Counted from the first letter of the stretch, positions 9,317 to 19,406 are shown. The stretch is DNA of 64,000 bases from Mycolicibacterium tokaiense (GCF_010725885.1 NZ_AP022600.1:2728001-2792000), one strand, 5' to 3'. Numbers and translations: made by a program. Notes: generated from the sequence alone by a model not told the origin.

Positions 9317-9336
9317 ATCCGTGCGAAAGTGGGACC

Positions 9337-10566
9337 ATGACAACTCTGCTCGTGGAAGACATCGGCGTCCTGGTGCAGGGCGACCGGACCCTGGAGCCCG
9401 TGCGTGACACCACGTTGGTGGTCGAGGACGGCGTCATCACCGGAATCGGGACCGACCACCCGTCGCCCGACCGGGTGCTCTCGGCCGGCGGGCTCACCGT
9501 CATGCCGGGTCTGGTCGACGGCCACATCCACCCCACCTTCGGGGAGTGGACACCGGCGCAGAATGCCGTCGGCTGGTTCCGCAACTACCTGCACGGCGGG
9601 AACACCTCGATGGTCTCCGCGGGTGAACTGCACATTCCCGGGCTCGACTTCACCGCGCTCACACCGGAATTGGTGCTCAGCATTGCCATCACGTCCAAGC
9701 ACACCACCGGCCGGATGCGACCGTCGGGGGTCAAGGTCAACGCGGGCACCATCCTTCTGGTGCCGGGTATGACCGAGGAGCACTTCGACCGGGCTGCCCG
9801 CGAAGGGATCGATCAGCTCAAGTTCATCTTCTACGACTGGAACCGGCTCGGCGACGGCGAAGCCCAGCAGTACGTCACCTGGGCGCATGAGCGCGGCATG
9901 ACGGTCAAGATGCACTCGGGTGGGGTTTCGCGCTCGGGTTCCAGCCGGGTGGCCGGGCGTGATGTCGTGCTCGCAGTGGAACCCGATGTGGTGGGCCATA
10001 TCTCCGGTGGGCCCATCCCGGCGCCGGATGCCGACATCCTGGCCATCATCGAGGAGCTGCCTGCAGCCAAGCTCGAGGTGTGCAGCTCGATGAACTACCG
10101 CGCCACCAAACTGGTTGTCGAACAGCTCATCTCACGTGATCAGATCGAGCGTCTGACCCTGGGCACCGACACGCCCGGCGGCACCGGTGTGATCCCGCGC
10201 GGCATGCTGCGCAACCTCTGCTTCCTGGCCTCGGTCTGCGGGCTCGACCCGGTGTCGGCCGTCGCCGCGGGTACCGGTCAGACCGCCCGCGCCCATGGAC
10301 TGGACACCGGTCTGCTCGAGGTCGGCCGCCCCGCCGATTTCCTGGTGCTGGGCCCCATCACCGGCTCCACCGGCAGCGACGCCTTGGAATGTTTTGCGCT
10401 GGGTGATCTTCCGGGCATCGCCTCCGTGGTGATCGACGGTGTGCCGCTGGTCGAGACGCGCAGCGAGCAGACTCCGCCGCCGTCACGCAGCGTGTCCTGG
10501 CGTGGGGCGACGGCGGCTCCGGTCCCCGAACCCGCCCCGGCGGCTCCGCGCAGTGGCTGCTGCTGA
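9337..10566 (+). CDS. Enamidase-like amidohydrolase
   Basis: A 409-residue metal-dependent amidohydrolase. Seen: GLVDGHIHP with the metal-binding HxH, a conserved lysine in [10 protein letters not shown], metal histidines in KMHSGG and GHISGGP, and an acidic residue in [10 protein letters not shown]. The [13 protein letters not shown] stretch resembles the enamidase of anaerobic nicotinate degradation, which opens 6-oxo-tetrahydronicotinate to 2-formylglutarate. That assignment rests on remembered similarity, and a related cyclic amidase is possible. The C-terminus is a proline/alanine-rich tail ending in SGCC. Its stop TGA shares a base with the fgd ATG. Confidence 0.75.
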   Translation: MTTLLVEDIGVLVQGDRTLEPVRDTTLVVEDGVITGIGTDHPSPDRVLSAGGLTVMPGLVDGHIHPTFGEWTPAQNAVGWFRNYLHGGNTSMVSAGELHIPGLDFTALTPELVLSIAITSKHTTGRMRPSGVKVNAGTILLVPGMTEEHFDRAAREGIDQLKFIFYDWNRLGDGEAQQYVTWAHERGMTVKMHSGGVSRSGSSRVAGRDVVLAVEPDVVGHISGGPIPAPDADILAIIEELPAAKLEVCSSMNYRATKLVVEQLISRDQIERLTLGTDTPGGTGVIPRGMLRNLCFLASVCGLDPVSAVAAGTGQTARAHGLDTGLLEVGRPADFLVLGPITGSTGSDALECFALGDLPGIASVVIDGVPLVETRSEQTPPPSRSVSWRGATAAPVPEPAPAAPRSGCC

Positions 10567-11573
10567 TGGCGCTGAAGCTCGGATACAAGGCGTCGGCGGA
10601 GCAGTTCGCGCCGCGTGAGTTGGTGGAGTTGGCGGTGGCCGCCGAGGCGCACGGGATGGACAGTGCCACGGTCAGTGATCACTTCCAGCCGTGGCGCCAC
10701 GACGGTGGACATGCGCCGTTCTCGCTGGCATGGCTGGTAGCGGTGGGGGAGCGCACCGAGCGGCTCCAGCTGGGCACCTCGGTGCTGACCCCGACCTTCC
10801 GCTACAACCCGGCGGTCATTGCGCAGGCGTTCGCCACCATGGGGTGTCTGTATCCGGGCCGGATCTTCCTCGGTGTGGGCACCGGTGAGGCGCTCAACGA
10901 GATCGCCACCGGATTCACCGGCGACTGGCCGGAGTTCAAAGAACGCTATGCCCGGCTGCGGGAGTCGGTGCGCCTCATGCGGGAGTTGTGGCTCGGTGAC
11001 CGCGTCGACTTCGACGGCGACTACTACTACACCAAGGGGGCGTCGATCTACGACGTGCCCGAAGGCGGCATCCCTATCTACATCGCAGCCGGCGGACCTC
11101 AGGTCGCCAAGTACGCCGGCCGCGCCGGCGACGGCTTCATCTGCACTTCGGGCAAAGGGGCAGAACTCTATGCCGACAAGCTGCTGCCTGCCGTCGCCGA
11201 GGGTGAGGCAGCCGCAGGCAAGCGCGCGGGCGCAGTCGACCGGATGATCGAGATCAAGATTTCCTACGACACCGATCCTGAACGGGCCTTGGAGAACACC
11301 CGGTTCTGGGCGCCGCTGTCGCTGACCGCCGAGCAGAAGCACTCGATCGACGATCCGATCGAGATGGAGAAAGCTGCCGACGCGTTGCCCATCGAGCAGG
11401 TCGCCAAACGCTGGATCGTGGCCTCCGATCCCGATGAGGCCGTCGCGAAGGTCAAGGACTACGTCGACTGGGGTCTCAACCACCTGGTGTTCCACGCACC
11501 GGGTCATGATCAGCGCCGCTTCCTGGAACTGTTCCAACGGGATCTGGAACCCCGCCTGCGACAGTTGGGCTAA
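10566..11573 (+). CDS. fgd: F420-dependent glucose-6-phosphate dehydrogenase
   Basis: A 335-residue LLM-superfamily enzyme that oxidises glucose 6-phosphate to 6-phosphogluconolactone while reducing F420, the main F420H2 source in mycobacteria. It matches M. tuberculosis Fgd1 nearly throughout, with a one-residue offset: D38, H39 (catalytic) and W43 in the SDHFQPW motif, and E12. The phosphate-binding lysine/arginine region ([17 protein letters not shown]) is present. The start overlaps the amidohydrolase stop (TGATG), unlike the fgd1-pta-ackA arrangement of M. tuberculosis. Whether this is the only fgd gene cannot be told from the window. Confidence 0.93.
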   Translation: MALKLGYKASAEQFAPRELVELAVAAEAHGMDSATVSDHFQPWRHDGGHAPFSLAWLVAVGERTERLQLGTSVLTPTFRYNPAVIAQAFATMGCLYPGRIFLGVGTGEALNEIATGFTGDWPEFKERYARLRESVRLMRELWLGDRVDFDGDYYYTKGASIYDVPEGGIPIYIAAGGPQVAKYAGRAGDGFICTSGKGAELYADKLLPAVAEGEAAAGKRAGAVDRMIEIKISYDTDPERALENTRFWAPLSLTAEQKHSIDDPIEMEKAADALPIEQVAKRWIVASDPDEAVAKVKDYVDWGLNHLVFHAPGHDQRRFLELFQRDLEPRLRQLG

Positions 11574-12379
11574 TTCGGCGGAGTGAACTGACTCAGTGTC
11601 AGTAGCGCCCCCTGCGGGTCACGGATGGTCACCGTCCTGGTCCATTCGGTGTCCTCATGGGAGATCACCGACGCCCCGAGACTCTCGGCTTTCTCGGCCG
11701 ATGAGTCCCGGTCCTCGACGGCGAAGGAAACCTGCCAGGAGTTGGTGTCTCCGTTGACCAGCCAAGCCACCGCATCCTCGAACCCGGGTGGAGCGTTGAT
11801 CTCCGACTGCACGGTCACGATGTCGGGGTAGACGGTGGCCTGCAGGTGGGCGCCGTACCCGGGCCGTCGCACCAGGGTGTCGTCGAACTCCCATCCGAAG
11901 AGGGCGGCGTAGAAGGCGCGGGAGGTCGCGGCGTCGGTGGTGCTCAGATCGCTGAAGTTCCATGTGCCCGCTATGTTCACCGCCTGCGCGCCGGGCCGGT
12001 TGCGCGGCTGCCACACGTGAAACAGCGCCCCCAGCGGGTCACGGCACCCGGCTTGCCGGCCCCCGGGTCCCGCATCGACCGGTGCCAGGATGACCGTGCC
12101 GCCTGCTTCGGTGACGGCTGCTGCGGTGGCGTCCGCATCATCGACGGCAATGTAGGTGCGCCACGCGATCTCGTCGCCGGGTTCGGCAGGTGCTATCGCG
12201 GCGACGTCCTCGCCGCCGAGTGTGGCGATGAGGTAACTGCCGGGAGCCTCCGCCGGGATGGCGTCTTGGAACGTCCAGTCGAACAGGCTGCCGTAGAAAT
12301 GTTTGGCCTCGTCGAGGTCGGTGGCCACGACGTCGACCCAGCAGGGCACGCCGTGCGGATAAGTACGTGTGTCGGTCAT
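11570..12379 (-). CDS. VOC family protein with two glyoxalase-like domains
   Basis: A 269-residue protein made of two tandem beta-alpha-beta-beta-beta modules. The first begins [21 protein letters not shown] (about 11-31, in pieces), the second [19 protein letters not shown] (about 139-157). This is the usual arrangement of actinobacterial CFP30B/Rv0911-like glyoxalase-fold proteins of unknown substrate. The ATG at 12379 is the only sensible start. The stop overlaps the fgd stop by 4 bases, tail to tail. A related two-domain protein lies at 28557-29306. Confidence 0.8.
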   Translation of the reverse strand: MTDTRTYPHGVPCWVDVVATDLDEAKHFYGSLFDWTFQDAIPAEAPGSYLIATLGGEDVAAIAPAEPGDEIAWRTYIAVDDADATAAAVTEAGGTVILAPVDAGPGGRQAGCRDPLGALFHVWQPRNRPGAQAVNIAGTWNFSDLSTTDAATSRAFYAALFGWEFDDTLVRRPGYGAHLQATVYPDIVTVQSEINAPPGFEDAVAWLVNGDTNSWQVSFAVEDRDSSAEKAESLGASVISHEDTEWTRTVTIRDPQGALLTLSQFTPPN

Positions 12380-12418
12380 GGCCCCATGGTGCCCCCGGGG
12401 TCTGACATCGTCTGACCA

Positions 12419-12581
12419 ACCGCCGAGCGTGCGTGTTTGTACGGAGGCGCGCCATGGAATCTGTGCAGTTTGCGCACGCTCGCGTGTGGTGACTCTCGCT
12501 CTGCCACTGGGGGGTGCCGGCTTCTTGAGTGTGGGGTTGTTACCCACTTTCTGAGGCGCGGCGGGGATTATGTCCACACTC
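12419..12581. repeat. Intergenic repeat unit A with two nested inverted repeats
   Basis: First copy of a repeat whose second copy is at 12600-12772. It opens with ACCGCCGAGCGTGCGTGTTT. The inverted arms GAGCGTGCG (12425-12433) and CGCACGCTC (12473-12481) could form a hairpin. It closes with a 55-bp block (12527-12581) bounded by GAGTGTGG and CCACACTC. No coding frame of note crosses it. The 12380-12850 stretch otherwise shows no gene. Confidence 0.8.
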
Positions 12582-12599
12582 GGGCCGTGCCCCACCTCT

Positions 12600-12772
12600 A
12601 CCGCCGAGCGTGCGTGTTTGTACGGGGGCGCCGTGGTTTGTGTGCAGTGTGCGCACGCTCGGCACGGGTGAGTCCGGCTCTGCCACTTCTGCAGGGCGGT
12701 GCGGGTGTCGGTTGCTCGAGTGTGGAGTTGTTACCCACTTTCTGAGGCGCGGCGGGGATCAAGTCCACACTC
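12600..12772. repeat. Intergenic repeat unit B
   Basis: Second copy of the unit at 12419. The opening 25 or so bases and the closing 55-bp block (12718-12772) are nearly identical; the closing blocks differ at only a few positions. The middle is diverged, with the shared CTCTGCCACT stretch still recognisable. Both nested inverted repeats are kept, including the GAGTGTGG/CCACACTC arms, which suggests the folded form matters (inference). Confidence 0.8.
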
Positions 12773-12850
12773 AAGATTCGTGCAAAACTCATCTGTCACT
12801 TCTGTTTTCGGCGGCCAGTTTTTGTCGGACCCGGTCTATATCGTGGGGTC

Positions 12851-12916
12851 ATGTTCGCAGGGTTGCCCGATTGCGCAGCGCGGTCGCAGATGACCGACGT
12901 GCAACTCGACGATGCG
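12851..12916 (+). pseudogene. 5' fragment of a DUF222/HNH endonuclease gene split by an IS
   Basis: An ATG at 12851 starts a frame (MFAGLPDCAARS..., 22 codons) with the look of a DUF222/13E12-repeat N-terminus. It ends exactly at the left 8-bp target duplication ACGATGCG (12909-12916). Joining codon 22 to base 14417, after removing the element and one duplication copy, continues in frame (...DDAITTYTALAATVAA...). The gene was therefore intact before the insertion. Confidence 0.75.
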
Positions 12917-14408
12917 GAGCTTGTCAAGACTTTTGTGTATGAGCCGCGTTGGTTAGTACGCTGGTTAGTAAATGTATGGCTCTAGTCGGTCTGGGTAGGC
13001 CAGGACCAGGGCGCCTAGTGCGTGCTTCCACCCAGTGACGATGGCGCCTTCGACGAGACGGTTACTTTGCTTGTACCGCTGGGGCGTCGTTCGGTCGCGG
13101 TGACGAACGCGTTCTCGGGAGCGTTTGTCTTCGATATCGCAGATCGCAAGCCACAAAGCTTCACTGCCGCTTGATCATTCGGGAAATGACCACGATTCTT
13201 GATGATTTTGCGGAGTTGATAGTTCAGCGACTCGATGGCGTTGGTGGTGTAGATAATTTTGCGGACGGCCGGCGGGAACGACAGAAACGGAATGAAGCGG
13301 TCCCAGGCTGCCTCCCAGGCTCGAACCGTAGTCGGGTACTTCTTCCCCCAAGCGGACGCGGCGAACTCGTGCAGAGCGATTTCCGCGGCATCGATGGTGG
13401 GTGCGGTGTAAATGAGGCGCAACGCAGAGGCCACCTGTTTGCGATCGCCGTAGGCAACAAAACGCATCGATGACCGAAGGAGATGCACCGTGCATGTTTG
13501 CACGATGGTCTGCGGCCACGTCGCGGCAATCGCGTCGCCGAAGCCGGTTAGCCCATCCACACAGGCGATGAGCACGTCCTTAACGCCACGATTGGCCAGC
13601 TCAGCGCACACTCCAGCCCAGAATTTCGCTCCCTCGGTGGGCTGGACCCAAATCCCCAGCACGTGGCGGATCCCGTCCATATCGACTCCGACAGCGATGT
13701 GAGCGGACTTGTTTCGGACCTGATGACCGTCGCGGATCTTGATCACCAGAGCGTCCAGATAGACGATCGGATACATCGGATCCAGCGGCCTGCGCTGCCA
13801 CTCCAGGACCTCTTCGAGCACCGCGTCGGTGATCTTGCTGATCGTCTCCCGCGAGATCTCGGTGCCGATCGTGGTGGCCAGGTGATGCTCGATGTCGCGG
13901 ACGGTCATCCCGCCGGCATAGAGGCTGATGATCATCGAATCCAGTCCACCGATGCGCCGCGAGCCCTTCGGAACCAGCATCGGAATGAAGCTGCCGTCAC
14001 GGTCACGTGGAATGGCCAGGGTGACGTCGCCGACCTCGCTAGAGACTGTCTTGGCGCTGAAACCGTTGCGGGCGTTGGGAAGTACCCGCCCAGCGGGATC
14101 GCCCTTGTCGTAGCCGAGATGGCCGGTCAGCTCCGTCTGCAGGCCGCGCTCCAGGACCGCCTTGACCATCTCCTGCAGAAAGCCACCTTCGCCAGTCAAC
14201 TGCAGCTCACCCGCGTCGATCTTGGCCAGCACGTCGTCGAAACCGCCCGAGGCCTTCAACGCCTCGAACGCCTGCCGGCCTGACTCCAGCCGGTCTACTT
14301 CCTCGCCGTTATCGCCGTCACCGGCCTGACTGTCCTGCCGAACAACCATGGACATCATCGTGCTCCATCTGGCTCATGCAGCTCCTACACAAACCATCTG
14401 ACACGCCC
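12917..14408 (-). mobile_element. Complete IS256-family insertion sequence (1492 bp)
   Basis: Bounded by the 8-bp direct repeat ACGATGCG (12909-12916 and 14409-14416). The ends are imperfect 28-bp inverted repeats, 20 of 28 matching: the left end starts GAGCTTGTCAAGAC at 12917, and the right end, read on the minus strand from 14408, starts GGGCGTGTCAGATG. Both contain TTTGTGTA and GAGC at the inner side. Size, 8-bp duplication and the single DDE transposase fit the IS256 family. The intact duplication implies a fairly recent insertion. Confidence 0.9.
12965..14358 (-). pseudogene. IS256-family transposase, frameshifted near its C-terminus
   Basis: Start at 14358. The mutator-type DDE transposase shows catalytic acids in YLDALVIK, ACVDGLTGF and TNAIESLN. 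At 13155-13157 the minus-strand T run has one base fewer than needed: the frame leaves VKLL-WLAICDIEDK and runs to a false stop at 13015. The conserved tail (WLAICDIEDKR to GWKHALGALVLAYPDRLEP) continues in the next frame to a stop at 12965. IS256 elements are not known to use programmed frameshifting, so this is a loss-of-function mutation or a homopolymer sequencing error. All three catalytic residues lie upstream of it. Confidence 0.85.
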
Positions 14409-16012
14409 ACGATGCGATCACCACCTACACCGCCCTGGCCGCCACCGTCGCCGCCCACCGGTTGTTGTTCATCGCCGAGAAGACCAGCCGCACCTACACC
14501 GATGACTACGACACCGTCGAGGACACCGAAGCCGCGTGGAAGTCCGCCGCCGCGGAGATCTCGTTGGCCAGCGACACCAGCCACGGCCGGGCGTCCAACG
14601 ACATGGAAATCGGGTTGGCGTTGGCGACTCGGTTGCCGAAGGTCGCTGAGTTGTTGTTGGGCGGGCAGATCTCGGAATACATCGCCCGGCGCATCGTGCA
14701 CCGCACCGCCAACATCATCGACCCCGACGTACTGGCCACCGTGGAGGCTTACATCGCTGAGGCGGCCACCACCTGGGGTGCCCTGTCGGTCAAGAAACTC
14801 GATAACGCCATCGACGTCTGGGTGAATCGTTTCGATCCGGCGGCGGTGCGGCGGGTGCGGGTGCGGGTCCGTGACCGGGGTGTGGAGATCCTGGAAACCA
14901 AAGACGGGGTCACTGAGGTCCTGCTGCGGTTGACCGGTGCCGATGCCGCTCTGTATTGGCAGCGGATCACCGCGATGGCCAAAGGGGTCTGCACAGACGA
15001 TCCGCGGACGTTGGATCAGCGTCGCGCTGATGCCCACGGGGCGCTGGGAGCCGGGTTCTTCCACCTGGCGTGCCAGTGCGGGAACCCGGAGTGCCCCGCC
15101 GCTGCCGACGATGATGGACGGGCCTCGCAGGTGGTGGTGCACATCTACACCGCAGCGGCCACCCTCGACGCACAGCCCGATCCGTTGATGGACGGCGATG
15201 CCCCGCTGCCGCCGGACCCTGGCCAGCCGCGCAGTGACATCACCCTGGTCTACCCCGACGGCACCCGCGTCCCCCTCGACGGGGAGCCAGAGCCCGCCCG
15301 CGAGCAGGAGAGCACCAACGATGGCTCACCTGCCGAATGCCGGCCCACAGCAGACGTTCAGCAGGAGCCCGAGAGCGAAAACGAAGCAGCGGAGACACCA
15401 GCACCCTGCGTGCCCAATCCGCCGCCGGGCATCCTGGTGGGCTTCGGCGCGATGCCGGCGCCGCTGATCGCCGCGCTCATCGCCCGCGGCGCACCAGTCC
15501 GCCACCTCACCGCACCGGGAACGGACCCCGAACAGCGGTACCGCCCGTCAACAGCCCTGCAGGAGTGGACCACCGCCCGCGATCTGACGTGTCGGTTCCC
15601 GAATTGCGACCGCCCGGCCCAGTTCTGCGAATGGGATCACACCACCCCCTGGCCGGCCGGCAAAACCCATGCCTCCGGCGGCAAGATGTACTGCAAACTG
15701 CACCATTTCGGCAAAACCTTCTGGGCCGGGTGGACCGACAGCCAAGCCCCTGACGGCACCATCACCATCACCACCCCCACCGGGCAGACCTACACCAGCA
15801 AACCCGCCAGCCGCCTCTACTTCCCCACCATCAACACCACCTCAGCCCCGATCACCACCCCGCCGCCGACACCCACCCCGCCCGGCAAGATCAACCACAT
15901 CCCCACATACCGAAAACGCAACCACGCCAAGCAACGCGCCTACCGCATCAACGCCGAGCGCAAACTCAACGACACCCACGTCGCCGAATGGAACAGGCCA
16001 CCACCGTTCTGA
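14409..16012 (+). pseudogene. DUF222/HNH endonuclease gene, 3' part behind the IS
   Basis: Open frame from the right target duplication to 16012. It contains the DUF222 domain and a C-terminal HNH-like zinc module (CRFPNC... CEWDHTTPWPAGKTHASGG... CKLHH). It lacks its first 22 codons, which lie at 12851-12916 beyond the IS256 element. Weak internal starts such as TTG 14462 exist, so a shortened protein is possible. The family (13E12 repeat-like) is multicopy in mycobacteria; a second intact copy lies at 38740-40002. A long proline/threonine-rich segment separates the two domains. Confidence 0.85.
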
Positions 16013-16021
16013 GAGGGGGCG

Positions 16022-17494
16022 CTACAGCCCCAGCCTGCGGTAGCGGTCCAGCCGCGCGGCCAACCGCTGCGACGCGGGCTGCTTCCGCAGCGCGGCTAAT
16101 TCCACGGCAATGGCCCGGGCCATCCGCTCGGAGAAGGCCACCGGTTCATCGGCGGCATCCGGGTATTCGCCCACCACAACATCGACGATGCCGTCTCGCT
16201 GCAGATCAGCCGATCGAACCCCCTGCGCCGCAGCCAATTCCGGTGCATGATCGGTATCGCGGAAGACGATGGCGCTGGCCCCCTCCGGCGGCAGCGGCGC
16301 CAGCCACCCGTGTAACGCCGCCAACACCCGGTCCGCGGGCACCATCGCCAAGGCCGGGCCGCCGCTGCCCTGGCCCAGCAACACCGAGACCGTCGGCACC
16401 TCCAAGGTCACCAGATCAGACAGGCACCGGGCGATCTCACCGGCCAGCCCACCCTGCTCGGCCTCGGCGGACAGCGCGGGCCCGGCGGTGTCGATCACCA
16501 ACACCAGCGGCAGACCCAACCCCGCCGCCAGCGCCATTCCCCGGCGCGCTTCCCGCAGCGATGCCGGACCCACCAGGCCACCGGTCACGCGCTGCTGGCC
16601 GAGCACCACCGCCGGCTGACCGCTGAACCGAGCCAGCGCCAGCAGCGTGGTCGACGCCGTCTCACCCTGCCCGGTCCCGGACAGCAGCACCCGCTCGGTG
16701 CAGCCGTGCCGCAGCAGGTGCGACGCCCCGGGGCGGTCGGGCCGGCGCGACGCCTCGATCGACGTCCAGGCAGGCACGTCGGGCAGGTCGTCACCCGATT
16801 CGGCTACGGGGGCCGGCTCGGGAATGTCGCTGACCACTTTCAACGCCCGGTCCAGCGTGCCCCGCAACAGCGTCAACGGCACCACGCCGTCGATCACGCC
16901 GTGGTGCTGCAGGTTCTCCGCGGTCTGCACCCCGGACGGAAACGGCTCACCGTAGAGGTGCTCGTACACGCGCGGCCCCAGGAACCCGACGAGGGCGCCG
17001 GGTTCGGCCACCGTGATGTGGCCCAGCGACCCCCAGGACGCGAACACCCCACCGGTGGTGGGATGGCGCAGGTAGACCAGGTACGGCAGCTGCGCCCGTT
17101 TGTGCAGGGTCACCGCGGCGGCGATCTTCACCATCTGAAGGAATGCGACGGTGCCCTCCTGCATGCGGGTTCCACCGGAACTCGGCGACGCCAGCAGCGG
17201 CAGCCGCAGGGCCGTCGCGCGCTCGATCGCGGCGGTGATCCGCTCGGCGGCGGCCACCCCGATGGACCCGGCCAGGAAATCGAACTCGCACGCCACCACC
17301 GCCACGCGGCGGCCGAACACGGTGCCCTCGCCGGTCAGCACCGACTCGTCGAGCCCGGTCGCGTCCCGGGCGGCCGCCAGGTCGGCGGAATACGCCGCAT
17401 CCGGCCGCACGTCGACGGGAGCGACGTCCCAGCTCTGGAAGGACCCCTCGTCGAGGACGGCGTCGCGCAGTTCGACGGCACTGATGCGGCTCAC
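16022..17494 (-). CDS. accD3: Acyl-CoA carboxylase carboxyltransferase AccD3
   Basis: A 490-residue carboxyltransferase that fuses beta-like and alpha-like halves of the crotonase fold. The N-half has [19 protein letters not shown] and [16 protein letters not shown], the C-half [19 protein letters not shown] and [10 protein letters not shown]. It transfers carboxyl from biotin to acetyl-CoA-type substrates. The sequence closely matches M. tuberculosis AccD3 (Rv0904c), and the divergent echA6 neighbour is in the same place there. The start is GTG 17494 (VSRISAVEL). It has no clear ribosome site, and the 36-bp gap to echA6 must hold both promoters. Confidence 0.9.
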   Translation of the reverse strand: MSRISAVELRDAVLDEGSFQSWDVAPVDVRPDAAYSADLAAARDATGLDESVLTGEGTVFGRRVAVVACEFDFLAGSIGVAAAERITAAIERATALRLPLLASPSSGGTRMQEGTVAFLQMVKIAAAVTLHKRAQLPYLVYLRHPTTGGVFASWGSLGHITVAEPGALVGFLGPRVYEHLYGEPFPSGVQTAENLQHHGVIDGVVPLTLLRGTLDRALKVVSDIPEPAPVAESGDDLPDVPAWTSIEASRRPDRPGASHLLRHGCTERVLLSGTGQGETASTTLLALARFSGQPAVVLGQQRVTGGLVGPASLREARRGMALAAGLGLPLVLVIDTAGPALSAEAEQGGLAGEIARCLSDLVTLEVPTVSVLLGQGSGGPALAMVPADRVLAALHGWLAPLPPEGASAIVFRDTDHAPELAAAQGVRSADLQRDGIVDVVVGEYPDAADEPVAFSERMARAIAVELAALRKQPASQRLAARLDRYRRLGL

Positions 17495-17530
17495 GGGGAT
17501 GAGGCTAGTGGGGTCAACTACCCTGGCCCC

Positions 17531-18265
17531 ATGATCGGTGTCACCCGCGTCGGCAACGTCACGACCATCGAACTCCAGCGCCCGGAGCGGCGCAACGCGC
17601 TGAACAGCGAACTCGTCGACGGGCTGCGGGAAACCATCCAGCGCGAGGCTGCCGAGGATGTCCGCGCCATCGTGCTCACGGGCGCGGGCACGGTGTTCTG
17701 CGCCGGCGCCGACCTGTCGGGCGACGTCTTCGCCGCCGACTTCCCCGACAAGGCGGTGGCGCTGAACAAGGCCATCGACCAGGTGCCGGTCCCGGTGATC
17801 GCCGCCATCAACGGCCCCGCGATCGGTGCGGGCCTGCAACTGGCCATGATCTGCGATCTGCGGGTGGTGGTGCCGGATGCGTACTTCTGGTTCCCCATCG
17901 CCAAATACGGCCTGGCGCTGGACAACTGGAGTGTGCACCGGCTGGTGAGCCTGGTCGGTTACGGCCGCGCCCGCGCGATGCTGCTGGGAGCCGAGCGCCT
18001 CAGCGCCGACACGGCGCTGGAAACCGGAATGGCCAACCGGATCGGGACACTGGCCGATGCGCAGGAATGGGCCGCCGAGATCGCCGGGCTTGCTCCGCTG
18101 TCGATCCGCAGCTCCAAACGCATCCTCAACGACGACGGCGCCTACCTTGCCGACATGCCCCCGCACCACAAGGAGCTGTTCGACGCCGCCTGGGGCAGCA
18201 AGGACGTCATCGAAGCCCAGGTCGCCCGCATGGAGAAGCGGCCACCGAACTTCCAGGGCGCCTGA
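17531..18265 (+). CDS. echA6: Enoyl-CoA hydratase-like protein EchA6
   Basis: A 244-residue crotonase-fold protein matching M. tuberculosis EchA6 (Rv0905). That protein is reported to bind fatty acyl-CoA and feed mycolate synthesis rather than hydrate enoyl-CoA. Consistent with this, both usual catalytic glutamates are absent: the GGxELAL position reads GAGLQLAM, and the second glutamate position reads FPIAKYG instead of PE. The oxyanion segment CAGADLSGD is present. TACCCT (17519-17524) lies 6 bases before the ATG, which suggests a leaderless transcript. It heads a co-directional run with the MBL hydrolase 1 base downstream. Confidence 0.9.
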   Translation: MIGVTRVGNVTTIELQRPERRNALNSELVDGLRETIQREAAEDVRAIVLTGAGTVFCAGADLSGDVFAADFPDKAVALNKAIDQVPVPVIAAINGPAIGAGLQLAMICDLRVVVPDAYFWFPIAKYGLALDNWSVHRLVSLVGYGRARAMLLGAERLSADTALETGMANRIGTLADAQEWAAEIAGLAPLSIRSSKRILNDDGAYLADMPPHHKELFDAAWGSKDVIEAQVARMEKRPPNFQGA

Positions 18266-18266
18266 G

Positions 18267-19406
18267 ATGGCACCCGAGATGCTGCGCCAGGCGGTCCGGT
18301 TGGTCGGCGGAACCGCCACCTTGATGACGGGCGGCTGGGCACTGCGAGCGCTGCAGGGCACCCCGTCGGCGCTGGGGGCCGGACCTGCCGCCATCGCCGC
18401 AGTGGCCCAGTCCTCACCGCAGTTCCGTGACGGCGTCTTCCACAACGCCGAACCCTCGTCCACCATCAGCCTGTCGCCGCAGGAACAGGGTGCGCTGGTC
18501 GCCGACCTGGTGTTCGGCCGCTCCGAGGCCCATCCGCCCGGGGACATCCCGGTGGTCACCCCCACCGGCGGCACCCAGGCTGCGGATCTGGCCGTCACCT
18601 GGTACGGGCATTCGTCGGCCGTCCTCGAAGTCGACGGCTACCGGGTACTGACCGACCCGGTGTGGAGCCGCCGGTGCTCACCGTCGCGGTCGGTCGGCCC
18701 GCAGCGGCTGCACGCGGTGCCCGCACCGCTGGCGGCCCTACCGGCCATCGACGCGGTGATCATCAGCCACGACCACTACGACCATCTGGACATTGACACC
18801 ATCAAGGCGCTGGCCCGCACCCAGCGGTCGACGTTCTTCGTGCCGCTGGGCATCGGTGCACACCTGCGCGAATGGCACGTGCCGTCCGAGCGGATCGTGG
18901 AGCTGGACTGGGGCCAGTCCGGGCACCTCGGCGATCTCGAACTGGTCTGCACCCCGGCGCGGCACTTCTCCGGACGGTTCCTCACCCGCAACACCACCCT
19001 CTGGTCGTCCTGGGCGGTCATCGGCCCCCGCCACCGCGCGTTCTTCGGCGGGGACACCGGCTACACGACGGCCTTCACCGGTGTCGGCGACGACCACGGG
19101 CCCTTCGACCTGACGCTGATGCCGGTGGGTGCCTACCACCCGGGCTGGCCGGACATCCACATGAACCCGGAGGAGGCCGTGCGGGCGCACCGCGACGTCA
19201 CCGACGCCGGCAAGGGACTCCTCGTCCCCATCCACTGGGCCACCTTCCGGCTGGCGCCGCACCCGTGGTCCGAACCCATCGAGCGGATGCTGGTGGCAGC
19301 GCGCACCGAGCACGTCACCGCAGCGGTGCCGCGCCCGGGTGAGCGGGTGGGCGCGGAACTGTCGGCCACGCCGGACCCCGAGTTGGACCCGTGGTGGCGG
19401 TTCTGA
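18267..19406 (+). CDS. MBL-fold metallo-hydrolase (Rv0906-like)
   Basis: A 379-residue member of the NAPE-PLD/UlaG-like metallo-beta-lactamase group. An N-terminal hydrophobic stretch may anchor it. The core has WYGHSSA, the metal motif SHDHYDHLD (HxHxDH), a later RHFSGR histidine, FGGDTGY aspartate and HWATF histidine, so both zinc sites look complete. The ATG is one base after the echA6 stop. M. tuberculosis Rv0906 has the same neighbours. The substrate is unknown; a phospholipid or N-acyl amine is a guess from the family. Confidence 0.85.
   Translation: MAPEMLRQAVRLVGGTATLMTGGWALRALQGTPSALGAGPAAIAAVAQSSPQFRDGVFHNAEPSSTISLSPQEQGALVADLVFGRSEAHPPGDIPVVTPTGGTQAADLAVTWYGHSSAVLEVDGYRVLTDPVWSRRCSPSRSVGPQRLHAVPAPLAALPAIDAVIISHDHYDHLDIDTIKALARTQRSTFFVPLGIGAHLREWHVPSERIVELDWGQSGHLGDLELVCTPARHFSGRFLTRNTTLWSSWAVIGPRHRAFFGGDTGYTTAFTGVGDDHGPFDLTLMPVGAYHPGWPDIHMNPEEAVRAHRDVTDAGKGLLVPIHWATFRLAPHPWSEPIERMLVAARTEHVTAAVPRPGERVGAELSATPDPELDPWWRF

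Noticed and set aside
12419..12772. CRISPR array
   Set aside because: Only two repeat units of about 165 bp, with internal palindromes and no short regular spacers or cas genes.
12773..12850. A small gene before the split HNH gene
   Set aside because: No start with a ribosome site and no frame with protein-like composition; it appears to be promoter or spacer DNA.
13150..13160. Programmed ribosomal frameshift in the transposase
   Set aside because: IS256-family transposases are single-frame genes, and no slippery heptamer with a downstream structure was seen.
13015..14358. Transposase ending normally at 13015
   Set aside because: The last 50 or so residues in that frame are not transposase-like, whereas the conserved tail is present in the next frame down to 12965.
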